Source: Rhipidocladum racemiflorum (Eukaryota > Streptophyta > Magnoliopsida > Poales > Poaceae). Taken from it: 64,000 bases of DNA. A program made the position numbers and the translations under genes. Where the stretch lies: assembly GCA_036346355.1 (NCBI GenBank), contig CM070580.1:63814854-63878853 (forward strand). The letters run 5' to 3'. Shown piece after piece: positions 1 through 11,185 of the stretch. Positions within the stretch are counted from its first letter, which is position 1; each line of letters opens with the position of its first letter. The notes below the pieces were generated by a model, which had not been told where the DNA came from, did no database searches, and was given only the letters and a program-made list of their open reading frames with translations.

Positions 1-1097
1 AGAGAAACACAACCTCGACTAGGAGCCATTGACATAGGTCTCCTAGGCATCACTCTCTTCCTCTAGTTCTTTTTGCATTTTTCGGTGTATTGACTCAAGC
101 CATTAGCAACCATCTCAAGCAAGAAGCTTAAAAGAGTGGTTTTGGTCATACACACTTCATTCCAAGTTCATCCCAAGTGCAATGGGAAGCAGTCTCGTGA
201 ATGAATAGTGTTGAGTTCAATTTTAGCACAAAAGAGTCAATTTATATTTTCAGCACTTAGATTCATAAGCATTGTTGAGGATTCTAGAATGAAACAATGT
301 AGCTAACCCAAGTTGCTCTAGGGACTCTAGTAGAAACCCACTATTTCAATAAGCTTGGCATAAGCATATAGTGAAGAAGTATAGCAAGTAAAAGCCAAGT
401 TTCATCAAGTTTTTAGGAAAGCTCAATTTTAAAATGTTGGCTAGTTTCACAGGATATACCAAATTGGATATGACCTAGATCAGCAAATATCTTCAGAAAA
501 GCAGCTAGGTGCAACATATCTCAATTTTATCAATTGCATAATAGACAAAGCTCGAAAATGAAAAACAAGTCTATATGCAATGCAAAAGAATCAACTCCAA
601 GCTCCCCCTCAACAAGTGAGTAGATTAAGCACAAAATCTGATTGAAGTTGAGTTATTAGCAATTTTAGATTCAAAAAGATGAATTGAACTCAACTGAAAC
701 CAGAAAAACAGAAATGATGAGAAGGAGTCAAGAAACTGACAAATGGGTAGTCTAGGAGCATAGATAATATGAAGAGAAACACTAACACTCAGACACGCTC
801 TCACCTTCCCCATATGACTTATATAGGAAAGCTACACCTCCAACTCCAACCCAGGAGCAAACACATACCCTGTCTACCCAGGGGGCCCAACACCTGCTAG
901 ACCTAAAAGACTGTGAGTGAGCTCAACCGAGAAGAAGAGAGGAATAGCACCCTAAAGCATAAGGTGAGAGGTCCATGCCGAGGCATGCCAGAAGTCTAGG
1001 TGAAGTGGACTGAACCAAATAAAAACCATCCCAAAGATACCTAGAAGGAGGAAATGCTGAATATACATATAAACAAATAATACAAACCAGCTCCCCC
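1..1097 (-). other. 3' non-coding spacer of SIRE-type copia element 1
   Basis: This stretch lies downstream (minus strand) of the RNase H stop codon at 1098. It has no ORF over about 65 codons. Two purine tracts (GAGGGGGAGC on the minus strand) sit at 1090-1099, right after the stop, and at 601-610. The complete SIRE-type element at 24980-33795 has the same layout: G-rich tracts after the pol stop and before the 3' LTR, with a spacer over 1 kb. Some plant SIRE elements have an env-like ORF here; none is visible. The 3' LTR is not in the window. Confidence 0.6.
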
Positions 1098-2584
1098 TCA
1101 AGATATGCCATATGGGCTCATAATCCCAAGCTCTCCTCTTAGGGCAACAAACCTGGAGCTATCCAAAGGCTTGGTGAAAATGTCAGCCAACTGGTGGTCA
1201 CTCTCCACAAACTGAAGCACTATATCACCCTTCTCCACATGGTCTCTAAGGAAGTGATAGCGAATATCAATGTGCTTGGTCCGAGAGTGCTGGACTGGGT
1301 TCTTAGCAATGTGAATGGCAGACGTGTTATCACAGAAAAGTGGAACACAATCTGCTACTAACCCAAAGTCCCGCAAGGTCGATCTCATCCAGAGAACACA
1401 GCTACAAAGAATCGGGTCAGCAAGAACATACTCGGCCTCAGCGGTGGACTGTGCAACACCGGACTGCTTCCTAGACGACCAAGAAACAAGAGAAATGCAA
1501 ATGAATTGGCAAGTGCCAGAAGTGCTCTTCCTATGTATCCTACAGCCGGCAAAGTCTGCATTGGAGAAGGCTCTTAGAGATAGACAGGAGGAAGAAGAGT
1601 ACCAGATACCAGAGTCAATGGTAGCTCGAAGGTACCTGGAGATGCGCTTCACCGCCTGACGGTGAGAGACGCGCGGAGAAGCCTGAAACCGAGCACAAAG
1701 ACATACAGAAAAATGTATGTCAGGTCTCGAGGCAGTGAGGTACAAAAGGGAGCCGATCATGCTCCGAAACTCCTTCTGATCAACTGGCTCACCATCCTCG
1801 TCAGGCTCGAGGACAACAGTGGTGGCCATAGGAGTCATGACTGGCTTTCCATCAGACATATCAAAGCGCTTCAGGATGTCTCGAGTATACTTGCCTTGAT
1901 GCAAGAATGTACCCTCCCGAGTCTGCTTACTCTGGAAGCCAAGGAAGTAGCTCAACTCGCCCATCATGCTCATCTCGAACTCAGTACTCATCACATCTGA
2001 GAACTGAGTAACGAGCGAATGCGAGGAACCACCGAAAATGATGTCGTCGACATAGATTTGGACTAGGAGAAAGTTCGAATCAGAATGTCTAACGAACAGA
2101 GTCTTGTCCACTTGACCCATATGAAAACCATGACTCAATAGGTAGGACTTAAGCCTCTCATACCAAGCTCGTGGAGCTTGCTTAAGTCCATACAAAGCTT
2201 TGGAAAGCTTGAAGACATGGTTTGGGTACTTGGGGTTTTCAAATCCTGGAGGCTGTCTGACATATACCTCTTCCTCAATGAAGCCATTGAGGAATGCACT
2301 CTTGAATCCATTTGAAAAAGCTTGAAGCCCTTGGATGCCGCGAATGCGAGCAGGATCCGGATGGCCTCTAATCTGGCTACAGGGGCAAAAGTCTCCTTGA
2401 AGTCGAGACCCTCGACCTGAGAGAAACCCTGAGCGACTAACCTAGCCTTGTTTCGAACTACAACCCCATCCTCACTCTGCTTGTTTTTGAACACCCATTT
2501 GGTCCCGATGATGTTGTGACCAGAAGGGGGCTCGATAAGCTTCCAAACTTTGTTCCTCTCGAAGTTTTCAAGCTCCTCATGCAT
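1098..2584 (-). pseudogene. Ty1/copia RT-RNase H, frameshifted (SIRE element 1)
   Basis: This is the reverse transcriptase and RNase H end of a copia polyprotein. The N-terminal piece (2584-2135) carries IIGTKWVFKNK and KARLVAQGFSQ, the usual start of copia RT. A one-base deletion near 2312, just after the FKLFQMD motif, shifts the frame. The second piece (2195-1098, 365 aa) carries YGLKQAPRAWYERL, the catalytic IYVDDIIFGG (D50, D51) and RNase H motifs (KSTSGTCQF, AQSTAEAEY, HSRTKHIDIRYHFLRDHVEKG, ADIFTKPLDSSRF). The SIRE-type element at 24980-33795 encodes nearly the same protein and confirms the frame. An inverted-repeat insertion lies immediately upstream at 2593-3792. Non-functional as written. 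Confidence 0.9.
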
Positions 2585-2664
2585 GGCATTAAATTTTTTT
2601 TAATAATACATTTTTTATTCAAAATTGCAAAAATATACCATCGAATTTTTTTTTCCAGAAATAT

Positions 2665-2845
2665 ACCTCTGTAGCTCGTTGGTTGGGCGACAGTTAAATG
2701 TAGCTCAATGAACGGGCGACAGAAGCTTCTATAGCTCAATGAAAGGGTGACATTTAAATATAGCTCAACCATTAAGCTACAGAGTAAATATAGCTCAATG
2801 AAAGGGCGACAGAGCTAAATATAGCTCAATGAAAGGGCTATAGAT
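2665..2845. repeat. Left-arm array of ~30-bp tandem units (inverted-repeat element)
   Basis: About six imperfect repeats of a 29-31 bp unit built on TAGCTCAATGAAAGGGCGAC with an AGAG/TTAAAT linker. The same unit is inverted in the right arm. Units differ at several positions each, so the array is old or diverging. Confidence 0.75.
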
Positions 2846-3507
2846 AAGTGGACTGATTTTTAAAGCTCCAAATCGAACGAAATAAATTTCTAAATTTGTG
2901 TTAAGCTATAAGGGTTCGTAACATCCAGAAATAAATGTGATGTCGCACAAAAAAATAAATTGTACGAATTACCTTCAAACACGATATCCTAATACCCACC
3001 GAAAAGGCATACATGTTATAGTATGTTTAGACTATATTACTTATGGTTATTGCGCGATTACAATTTACATGCAAAGCAAGGTGTAAATAGAATATTTCCC
3101 CACAATATGGTGGTCCATATATCAAAGACTGCATCTGCCTCATTCTTCCAGAAAAATAAATTCAAATACGATATTTCACGCGCTACCGAAAAGCATTCTG
3201 CGGTTCATGAAATAGATGAATCTTATAGCCATTTGATTTATTTAATTCAGTTCATTCGTAAATATTTTTTCGAAAATTGGACATCTAAGACCCTAGGAAT
3301 AAGTGATATTTAGGAGCCATGGTTTATATACCTCTTTCATAAATCATAAAAGGGTCTTTATGTAAACTAAATGTATACAATTTAATTTTCCATGCAACAT
3401 CATACTTTTTTTTACATGTTACGAACCCTTATAGCTTAACAAAAATTTAGAAATTTATTTCGTTCGATTTCGACCTTCAAAAATCACAAAACCCTAATCC
3501 AATTATC

Positions 3508-3716
3508 TGTAGCTCAACCAAAGAGCTACATTTAGCTCTGTAGCATAATGGTTGAGCTATAGAAGCTCTGTCGCCTGTTGGTTGAGCTATAGAAGCTCTG
3601 CCGCCATTTGAATGAGCTATAGAAGCTCTGTCGCCATTTCAATGAACTATTGAAGCTTTGTTGCCCGTTAGATCAGCTATACAAGCTCTGTCGCCCTACC
3701 AACGAGCTACAGATGG
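3508..3716. repeat. Right-arm array of ~30-bp tandem units, inverted relative to left arm
   Basis: About seven imperfect 30-bp units with the core GAGCTATAGAAGCTCTGTCG, the complement of the left-arm unit. Together the two arrays could fold the whole element into a long imperfect hairpin. Confidence 0.75.
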
Positions 3717-3796
3717 ATATTTCTAAAATAAAAAATTTCGATGGTATACTTTTATAATTTTGAATAAAAAATGTATTATTAGAAAAAAATTCTTAA

Positions 3797-4855
3797 TCCA
3801 TGACTCATTAGATAATGCATGAGAAACATCCTTCGGCTCGAAAGAGGCAACAAAGGCAGAGTGGAGCGAGTGACTCGCTCAAACAGATCTCCAATGATCT
3901 GGTCAGGTGGACGAGCCTGCTGAATGTGGTGGGGAGGTCCAGAAGCAGAAGTGACCTCTACTCCTCGCGTGGGAGAAGTAGGAACAGAGCCACTAGCTGC
4001 TGAAGAGTCTGAGGGTAAGGGCTGATCTCCCTGAGGTGCAGATATGGAAATGGGAGGCACCTCGGGAGCAGGAATGGTGACAGGATCAGGCAAGGCGCCT
4101 TCATCTCCGTCATCAACTTCCTCTGAGAAGATAGACTGGGAAAGAGGAGAAGAGCTTGAAATGTCTGGTCTAGCACCAAGACTAGCCTCATCAAAGGTCA
4201 CCTCATAGGTCTCTATGATCCTACCCAAGTCTACAGCCCAAATCCTATAGCTACGGGCAGAAGTCGAGTAACCCAGAAAGATTCCGTCAGCTGAGCGTGA
4301 CTCAAACTTATCTAGGTTCCCAGACTTCAAGAAGAAGCACTTGCAACCGAAAACACAAAAATGAGACACACTGGGCTTTCGCCCATACCTCAACTCATAA
4401 GAAGTGCGGTGCAAGTGTGCCCTAAGAAAAACTCTGTTGGCAACATGGCATGCCGTAGCTACAGCCTCAGCCCAAAACTTCCTAGGAGTACTGTACTCGT
4501 CTAGCATCGTCCTAGCCATCTCAACCAGGGTCCTGTTCTTCCTTTCCACTATGCCATTTTGCTGAGGGACGTAGGGAGAGGAGAACTGATGCTTTAAGCC
4601 TAACTCCTCACAGAAGCTACTAAAGTAGGAGTTCTTGAACTCCGTGCCATTGTCACTGCGGATCGCTTGTAAGGCACCTAGGAGCTCAACGGACAACCTA
4701 CGGACCAAACCCCTGAAGTGTGAAAAAGACTCATCCTTTGAGGCCATGAAAAACACCCAAGAGTACCTCAAAAAATCATCGACAATGACAAGAATATACC
4801 ACTTCCCACCTGTTGACTGCACTCGAGCTGGACCAACAGTGTCCATGTGTAGCAG
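3797..4855 (-). pseudogene. Ty1/copia integrase core (SIRE element 1)
   Basis: This is an rve-type integrase core. In the 355-codon frame from 4846 the catalytic triad is visible: D2 (HMDTVGP context), D65 in RSDNGTEF and E101 in QNGIVERKNRT, giving the expected 35-residue D-E spacing. GKWYILVIVDDFLRYSWVFF and EMARTMLDEY are typical copia integrase stretches. The C-terminal part (PPDQIIGDLFERVTR) leads towards the RT, but the frame breaks near 3850 and then runs into the inverted-repeat insertion at 3792. Upstream, a TAG stop at 4856-4858 separates it from the GAG-pre-integrase domain. The motifs look intact, but the ORF is cut on both sides. Confidence 0.9.
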
Positions 4856-5463
4856 CTATCCTGGTGCATCAGTCATCACTCGGGTGACTGGAGGATGGGA
4901 GGCAGCAACCATCTTTCCATGTCGGCAAGGAGAACATACAACATCTTTGACCATCTTAAGTTTAGGCAGGCCACGAATGAGATCATGGCCGCTAACTCGA
5001 GTCAAATGATCAAAGCCAATGTGACCAAGTCTCCTATGCCAAAAGGAGAGATCACGGGACTCAGAAGCAATAAGGCAATGGAGAGAGTCTCTAGAGGAAG
5101 AAGAAAAATCAGCACGAAAGACTCTCCCAAAACGAGAAATCCCGCAAACAAACTCCCTAGAAGAATCGAGGATCCTACAAGAGCTCCTCTTAAAATTGAC
5201 CTCGAAATCATCATCAAGAAGCTGAGAGACTGAAAGCAAGTTGAAATGCAGCCATCGACTAAGGCAACGCCCTTAAGAATGAAATGATCGTTAATGTAGA
5301 CGTTACCTTTAGCGATGACTCTACCCGACGCCACATCCCCAAAGGTGATCACTTCATCACCGGATCTCGGTCCAGGGAAGAAAACCAACGGAGTCTCCGG
5401 TCATGTGGCGAGAACAAATGAGTCTACGATCCAAACCTCCCCTTCCTGTCCCTCTGCACTGAA
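4856..5463 (-). pseudogene. Ty1/copia protease remnant and GAG-pre-integrase domain
   Basis: Two overlapping frames (5388-5002 and 5239-4856) encode the protease C-terminal part (GDEVITFGDVASGRVIAKG) and the zinc-binding pre-integrase segment (FWHRRLGHIGFDHLTR, then CSPCRHGKM). The aspartic protease active site near 5430 should read D-S-G-C. Here a small deletion turns it into D-S-F and shifts the frame, so the protease is dead. The pre-integrase piece ends in a TAG stop at 4856-4858, where the related element in this window has a glutamine codon. A clear pseudogene with recognisable domains. Confidence 0.85.
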
Positions 5464-8282
5464 TCAAAGAGAGCGAAAATCAGATGTCTCAGTACCAGGA
5501 TAGATCAGTGCAGATCTAGGAACCCAATACTGAGTCAATTGTGCAGTAGATGAAACAGTCAACGGAGTAGAAGAATGCAATCTGGCACCTCTCCGTGACT
5601 CGACTCTCACAAACTCAGACTCTGCTCCAGTCGGACGTTTAGGAGCAGGTGCCGGGTTGGTCCGCCGAGGTGCAAAGGCCGGACCATCCCAGTGCTGCTG
5701 CCCAGACCTCCTACTGGGGAAAGCAAACTCACGCCGCTGATATCTACCTCGATGGGAAAAACGAGGAATATCAAGAGGACGGCGGAAAGACTGACTCGGG
5801 ATAGCTCTGGGGCGAAAACCAGAAGCAGAAGCCTGAAAACCAAGCCCCATGCGCTGTTCAAAAACAGGAGACTCTCTAGCTTGTCTATCCTGTCTAGAAG
5901 CCGTGTGTGCCCTAGGCGCACTCAGAGTCTGGGGATGACCCTGAATACCCCTAAGAGCACGGACACGCTCACGCCGAGAGATCTTGGCGCATCTGAAGCA
6001 GAAATCAGCTATATGTCCATCCTTCTGACAGAAGGTGCATGTATACTTCGCCTTGGGGGCTGAAGTAGCATGAGAAACAACCTTCTCGTCAGATGTCCCA
6101 TGGACAATCCCTGCTGATCTAAACACAGTGGTGCTCACCTGTGGAGCCACCACTATCTCTCCGCTCTTGGAGGCACGCACAATAGTGGGCGGATGCGCCC
6201 GTGTATGCTCCAAGGCATCAAACCCTAGACCTTGATTGAATCTGCTAATCTTGGACTGATCTAGGATAAGATTGAGCTTCTTCTTACCTCCAACAAACTT
6301 CTCGAGAGTGCTCATAAGGTACTGACACTCTCGAAAAAGTGAGGCACAAGAAGAACAAGGGGAAGGAGTAGCAGGGGAAGAGCCAGATGGAGAAGAGCGA
6401 ACTAAACGATCAAATCTCTCCCTATAAAGAGCAGCCTCAATCTTGAGGGACTCGCAAGAAACACATGGAGAGTCTCTAATCCTACCCACCTGGGCTTTGA
6501 GCTTCTTCATAAGCTCTACATGAATTTGATTCATGTCCTCGGCTACCCCAACACACAACATGCAACCATTTTGTGACTTAGCTAGTAGATCCTTAGCAAA
6601 TTTTGAGTTTTCAAGCACCAAGTCATCATAAGCATTTTTTAGTTGCATACAACCCTCACATGAGCTGATTGGGTCCTTAGAAGCATGCTTTTCAAGTTCA
6701 TCATTTCTAGCAGATAGCTTCCTAAGGTGACAACTCATGGCATCAATTTCAGCTAGAAGCTTAGGGCAATTAGCACATGATGCATTTGTGTGAGTGTGAA
6801 GAAAACTAGCATCAACAGGAATAGGATCTACTGGACATGTACTAGCATCCTTCGACCTAAGTGACTCAAGATCAGAAACCACACTATCATGTAGAGTCCT
6901 TAGGTTCTCCAACTCCACAAGCAAAGCATCACACAAAGTACAACTATCAGAGTCTCGGGAGGAACAAGATCTAAGTGAAGCTAACTCCTGAGATAAGGTA
7001 CCTACTTCCTTCTCTAGATCCAAACACCTAGCTCTAGACTTGGAATGAAATTTGCCTAGTTTGATAAAAGCATCATGGAGCTGGTCATAAGATGGTACCT
7101 CCTCCATGTCGCTGTACAGCTCGGTGTCGGGTACTTCCATGGCATTGGAGGCCATGAAGCACATGCCGGAGAAGTCATCGTCGCCCTTCGCCTTCTCTTG
7201 CGGTTCATCCTCATCCTCGTCGCTCCATGTATCCGTGTCGGAGAGGTCAAGGTCGTCGAGCGCGGCGAGGGCGCTGTGAAAGAGCTTCTTGCCCTTGGTG
7301 AACTTGCGGTGTTTCTTCTCTTGCACCGGCTCGCGAGCTGGAGGCTTCTTGTTGCGGTTCTTGTTGATGTAGTCGTTCTTGCCCGCACCGCCTTGTTCAT
7401 TATTGCCCTTCTCCAGCTTGGGGCAGTTTGCCCGAATGTGGTTGGGGCCACCACACTCAAAGCAAGTGAACTTGCCACTCCTCTTCCTATCTCTCACCCT
7501 CTTGTAAATGTTCAAAAATTTTCGAGCGACAAGAGCAAGCTCGTCTTCTAGAAATTGTTCCAGAACGTCATCGCTTACGTCGCAAAGAGCGGGGAGAGAA
7601 AAACCAGAAGAGAAGTCAAGAGGGGGTCCAGAAGAAGAAGACCCAGTGGGATCGGTAACCAATGCCATCGTTTGTGACTTCGTCCTGCGAGCGACGATGT
7701 CGAGCTCATGAGTCTTGAGGTAGGAATACAACCCGTCAAGAGTCAAGGTCGACAAGTCCGTATGGTCCGTGATGGTGGTTACCTTCATCTCCCAAATCCT
7801 TAGATCGAGTGCTCGAAGAAATGCCTCGCATTCTCCGAATCAGTGTATGAACAACCCACTGACCGAAGATTGCTGAGAATCTTTGCAAAACGAGCAAAGC
7901 ACTCATCAAGGCTCTCACTAGCGTGCTGCTCAAACTTGTTGTAGTCACGCTTAAATTGATCCTGTCTCACGGACTTGATCTGAGTGGTGCCCTCATGGTA
8001 AGCATTGAGGGCCACCCAGATCTCGTGAGCCGATCGTAGGTGAGAGATGCGATCATACTCACTGCGGCGTATGAGGAGGTTTTTGGCCTTATCGTTTGCC
8101 TCAACATCAGCCATGTTTGCGGCGTTGACGTTTTCATCGGCCGAAACCTCATACGGGTGCTTCACCTTTTGCCATGAATAAAAGCCCTGGGCAGTGATGT
8201 ATGTCTCCATCCGAACCTTCCAGAATGGATAATCAACTCCAGCAAAAATTGGAGGCTTAGTTGAGTACTTGTCCGTCGCCAT
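5464..8282 (-). pseudogene. Ty1/copia gag (SIRE element 1), one frameshift
   Basis: Gag starts at the ATG at 8282, 42 bp after the primer-binding site, with MATDKYSTKPPIF, the standard SIRE/Opie gag start (the element at 26688 begins almost identically). The first 161 codons hold the capsid-like UBN2 region. A single-base shift near 7800 moves the frame, and a 774-codon ORF follows (7788-5464). That ORF carries a CCHC zinc knuckle CFECGGPNHIRANC (C109, C112, H117, C122), an acidic patch, a long cysteine-rich, probably coiled-coil middle, and a second knuckle CTFCQKDGHIADFC near residue 582. A long gag C-terminal extension with a second zinc knuckle is notable. The ORF ends just before the protease. 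Confidence 0.85.
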
Positions 8283-8323
8283 GGCTCTTGAGACCGGTCA
8301 AGATCTATAAAAGAGCAAAACCG

Positions 8324-8335
8324 GCTCTGATACCA
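8324..8335 (-). other. Primer-binding site, initiator-Met tRNA type
   Basis: The minus strand reads TGGTATCAGAGC two bases after the LTR end, the classical plant retrotransposon primer site complementary to the 3' end of tRNA-iMet. It fixes 8338-9940 as the 5' LTR of the minus-strand element. Confidence 0.9.
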
Positions 8336-8337
8336 AT

Positions 8338-9940
8338 TGAAAGACCGAGATGGCGATCAAAGGGGGGGGTGAATGATCCCAAATAAAATTATCCCCTACT
8401 CAACGTACTCCAAAAAATCCCGCGAAGAAACTCGGTGCTCCTCAAAATCGCAAAACCCGCAAAATCGAAAACGACTAGACAACTATGTGTATCCCTAGCT
8501 TACATGGATGAGAACCATGAATCATGTGAGGGATTTTTAAATCACAATCCTGGTTGTCAAGTGTCCAAAGCAAAGAGGGATCAATTCAAATACTTCTTTT
8601 CTAAAAGAGATCAAGCCAAAACATAAAAGTCTCTTTTAGAAAAGCAAAAGCAGATTTTTCAGGAATTGTCCTCACTTAGAGCAGGTGGATGGTGGACTTA
8701 TGTTGCTCTAAAAATTTTGGGAATTTTCAACCTGTGATAATATTACTCATGAAGCAATCCACCAAAAATTACCACAAAAATCCTTCTACAAAAATCAGGA
8801 AAAATCAAGAACTACAAACAGTCAGGATCTTCAATCAGGAAATTTGGGGCTCGCTTTTCACCTCACTGCTCCAAAAAGGTGCATCCAGTGGACTCCAAAA
8901 TTTTTACACAGATGTATATATGAGTCAAGAACCTTCTCCAACAAGAATCAATCAAAAAGGATTTCTCTAGATTTTTCTAAAAATCAAAGACTAACTGCTT
9001 CGTGAAGAACAAGTTCAGGACAGATTTGCAATCGTGATAGAAACTTGATCTCTAGTCTATCCTAGGGTGCAAGAAAGATGTAAAACCAAATGAGCACCCT
9101 CAAGACATCCTTGATAAACAACATTTAGAAGTAGAGGAGCAAATCCAAATTGCGAGAAAGTAAATTGCGAGAATTTACATGCGGGAAAGTAAATGCTGAA
9201 TTTAAATTGTGTAAAGTAAAGAAACAATGTAAATGCGGAATTTAAATTCACAAGAATGTAAAGAAAATCTTTGTATTTTCTGGTTGGAAGGTTTACAAAG
9301 CCTCACTTCATGTGGGCAAAGCTCAAAGGAGCAACTCAAACCTTCAAGTGAGGGAGGACACCCCTCCCCCTCTATTTATACTACTCTAGGGCCATCTACC
9401 ACCCTTCGATGAGTCCCAAACCCTATGGCACTCCACCAAGGACTAGGATTAACCCTCTCATTTCACTCCACACATGGGCTTTACATGGGCCACATTGGCC
9501 ATACATGGGTTTTAAACACAACCCGATGCAACGGGCCTTCATCCGCCGGACTTGACCGCTCAGTTTCCTCCTCTTCGAGCCTCCAACCCGAACCGGAAAC
9601 CTTGAGCCACCTCAAGTCCATTTCCATGACATCCAAGTGATCCTGGTTTGAGCCCAACCATCTCGTCGGCATCCTCGACCGCTCCGGACCTCGGTTCTCC
9701 CAACCTAGTCCCGGTACTCACCAACGACCATAGCTGCCTCAGGAACCTATACCACAAGGAACAAACCATTTTGCACATTCCCCAATGCACATACATTTTT
9801 CTTCCTGCATGTTAGTCCACAATTATCATTAATTCAAACATACAATACCGAGTCAAATCAAACTCAAACCTGAGCACACCTTGCTCAAATAAAATCAAAT
9901 ACTCATCACAAACATGGATGGACCTCCACATGGTCCTTCA
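8338..9940 (-). mobile_element. 5' LTR of SIRE element 1 (1603 bp)
   Basis: On the minus strand the LTR begins TGAAGGACCATGTGG at 9940 and ends CGGTCTTTCA at 8338, directly before the primer-binding site. Its two ends and its mid-region match the LTR at 43214-48594, which begins TGAAAGACCATGTGG and ends CGATCTTTCA. The shared mid-section includes a TATAAATAG core promoter on the minus strand. Its partner LTR is outside the window, so no target duplication can be checked. Confidence 0.85.
9373..9381 (-). promoter_or_regulatory. LTR TATA box (SIRE element 1)
   Basis: The minus strand reads TATAAATAG followed by a G-rich stretch. The same box and flank occur in the LTR at 43837-43844 on the plus strand, and the conservation supports it as the retrotransposon core promoter. 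Confidence 0.6.
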
Positions 9941-9952
9941 ATATGCCTTCAT

Positions 9953-10020
9953 ATACATATATATTTATATATATATATATATATGTATACACATATAGAC
10001 ACACACACACACACACACAA
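9953..10020. repeat. Compound microsatellite (TA)n-(CA)n
   Basis: An alternating TA tract (about 9953-9984) is followed by a CA tract (about 9999-10020), just outside the LTR. Simple sequence with no coding content. Confidence 0.85.
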
Positions 10021-10204
10021 AATTCAATAATATATTGGTTCTTACTCACAATCTTATCACAAATTTACATACACCAGTATAGACGTACTAAGCCATAAGT
10101 CCAAACCTTACACAAGACAGTCATACTCCACTCATCCATATCTTAGAAATAAGAACATAAATTTCCCAGCATGTAATTCCAATGGCAATCAGCTGAGACA
10201 AGAA

Positions 10205-11185
10205 TAGGATCACTGGTCTAATGGTAGAAGGAGAGGTCGGGTACATAGCTTATGAATGGGAGGTGGTCGTGAGAGGTGGCGGTCGGTGTCGACACTGGCT
10301 CCAAGGGGGAAGCATAGCCACCGGGGCCAGGAGGGTAAGCCCTCGGTGCTGCGGCACAGAGGGCGGTTGAGAAGGCACCGAAGGCTAGTCGGGCAGTGGC
10401 GACATGGCAAAAAAGAGAAGAGGGTGAGGGAATGGAAAAAAAGGGGGAGGAGTTGAGTAAAGAAGTGGAGGAGTGGAAAAGAGGTAGAGTAAGGGAGAGG
10501 AGGGGCTCACCTTGGTTGGGGTCGGCCAGGGCATCACCGGCATTTGAGGGATTGGATCCAGTGAAGAATGCCATCAGATCCGGCTAGAGGCCAAGAACGG
10601 CGGCGCCGGTGGAGAAGGCTAGTGCATTTGGGTGTTGGTGCTAAGGAGGAGGCTTAGGACAAGTGCTCGGGGGCTAAGAAGTCGCCATTGGCGGTGGAGA
10701 CTGCTGGATCCATTGGGGATACGGCCTGAGGCACGCAGGGCTTGGCCGTGGTCGCTCAAGATGCATGAGAGAAGGAGAGGGAGCGAGGGAGAGCGGCGAT
10801 GGTGACGAGCAGAGGGGGAGGTGGTGAAGTCGACACCGAAGGCAGAGGTCCGGTGAAGGTGGCCGGTGGAGAGGAGGTGGCGGTGGCGAGGCGGGGTGAG
10901 CAAAAGGAGGAAAAGGGGAAAGGGGGCATGCGGCGGTCGGGTGGAGGAAAAATGAGAGGAGAGAGAGAGTGAGGGCGAAATGGGGATTAGGATTAGGTTT
11001 AGGGGAATTCGGCTAGGCCAAATGGGCTGAGAGAATTGGCCGACTAGCCCAAAAAAGGGGGAAATAAAAAAACAAATAAATATAATATAATATATATTTC
11101 AACCTACCAAAAATAATAAATAATGATAATGATGAAAAATAATGATAATAATAATAAAATGTATATTTCAACCTATACCGAGTGC
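10205..11185 (-). repeat. Unclassified repeat family X, copy 1
   Basis: This block shares its order of motifs with 48595-48915: GA-rich tract, GGTTAGG-type tract, AT-rich ATAATAATA run and the boundary motif TATATTTCAACCT. On the minus strand it looks like a transcribed leader: pyrimidine- and GC-rich sequence, then an ATG at 10574 (MAFFTGSNPSNAGD) followed after 75 bp by a plausible splice donor AAG|GTGAGC. No conserved domain is recognised, and the 118-codon ORF may be partly intron read-through. It may be part of an LTR element or a MULE/Helitron-type transposon. It separates the truncated Tat pol (11186 onwards) from SIRE element 1. Confidence 0.4.

Larger units (their letters stand above)
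2593..3792. mobile_element. 1.2 kb long-inverted-repeat element inside copia pol
   Basis: This block interrupts the copia reading frame between the integrase tail and RT. The outermost ~60 bp of each end are inverted copies (TAATAATACATTTTTT at the left, its complement at 3767-3782). The inversion continues imperfectly inwards: the motif around 2860-2925 reappears inverted at 3415-3475. Flanking TTA or TTAA on both sides (2589-2592 and 3793-3796) is the likely target duplication, and removing one copy restores the copia frame. Each arm holds about six 30-bp imperfect tandem units. A relative of the inner part lies at 60320-60790. The 96-codon ORF at 3023-3313 has no recognisable motif. The superfamily is unassigned: the TSD would suit PIF/Harbinger or piggyBac, but the tip sequence does not resemble either. 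Confidence 0.75.

Noticed and set aside
3023..3313. 96-codon frame in the middle of the inverted-repeat element
   Set aside because: No motif, and the related copy at 60480-60750 does not preserve an open frame. Likely chance in AT-rich DNA.
7075..7551. 158-codon plus-strand frame with a hydrophobic look
   Set aside because: Lies opposite the real gag zinc-knuckle and acidic region on the minus strand.
9953..10020. TATA-rich tract as a promoter
   Set aside because: It is an alternating TA/CA microsatellite without a nearby gene start.
10218..10574. 118-codon minus-strand ORF as a host gene exon
   Set aside because: It sits in repeat family X and reads through a plausible splice donor at once. 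No domain is recognised, so it is not listed as a gene.
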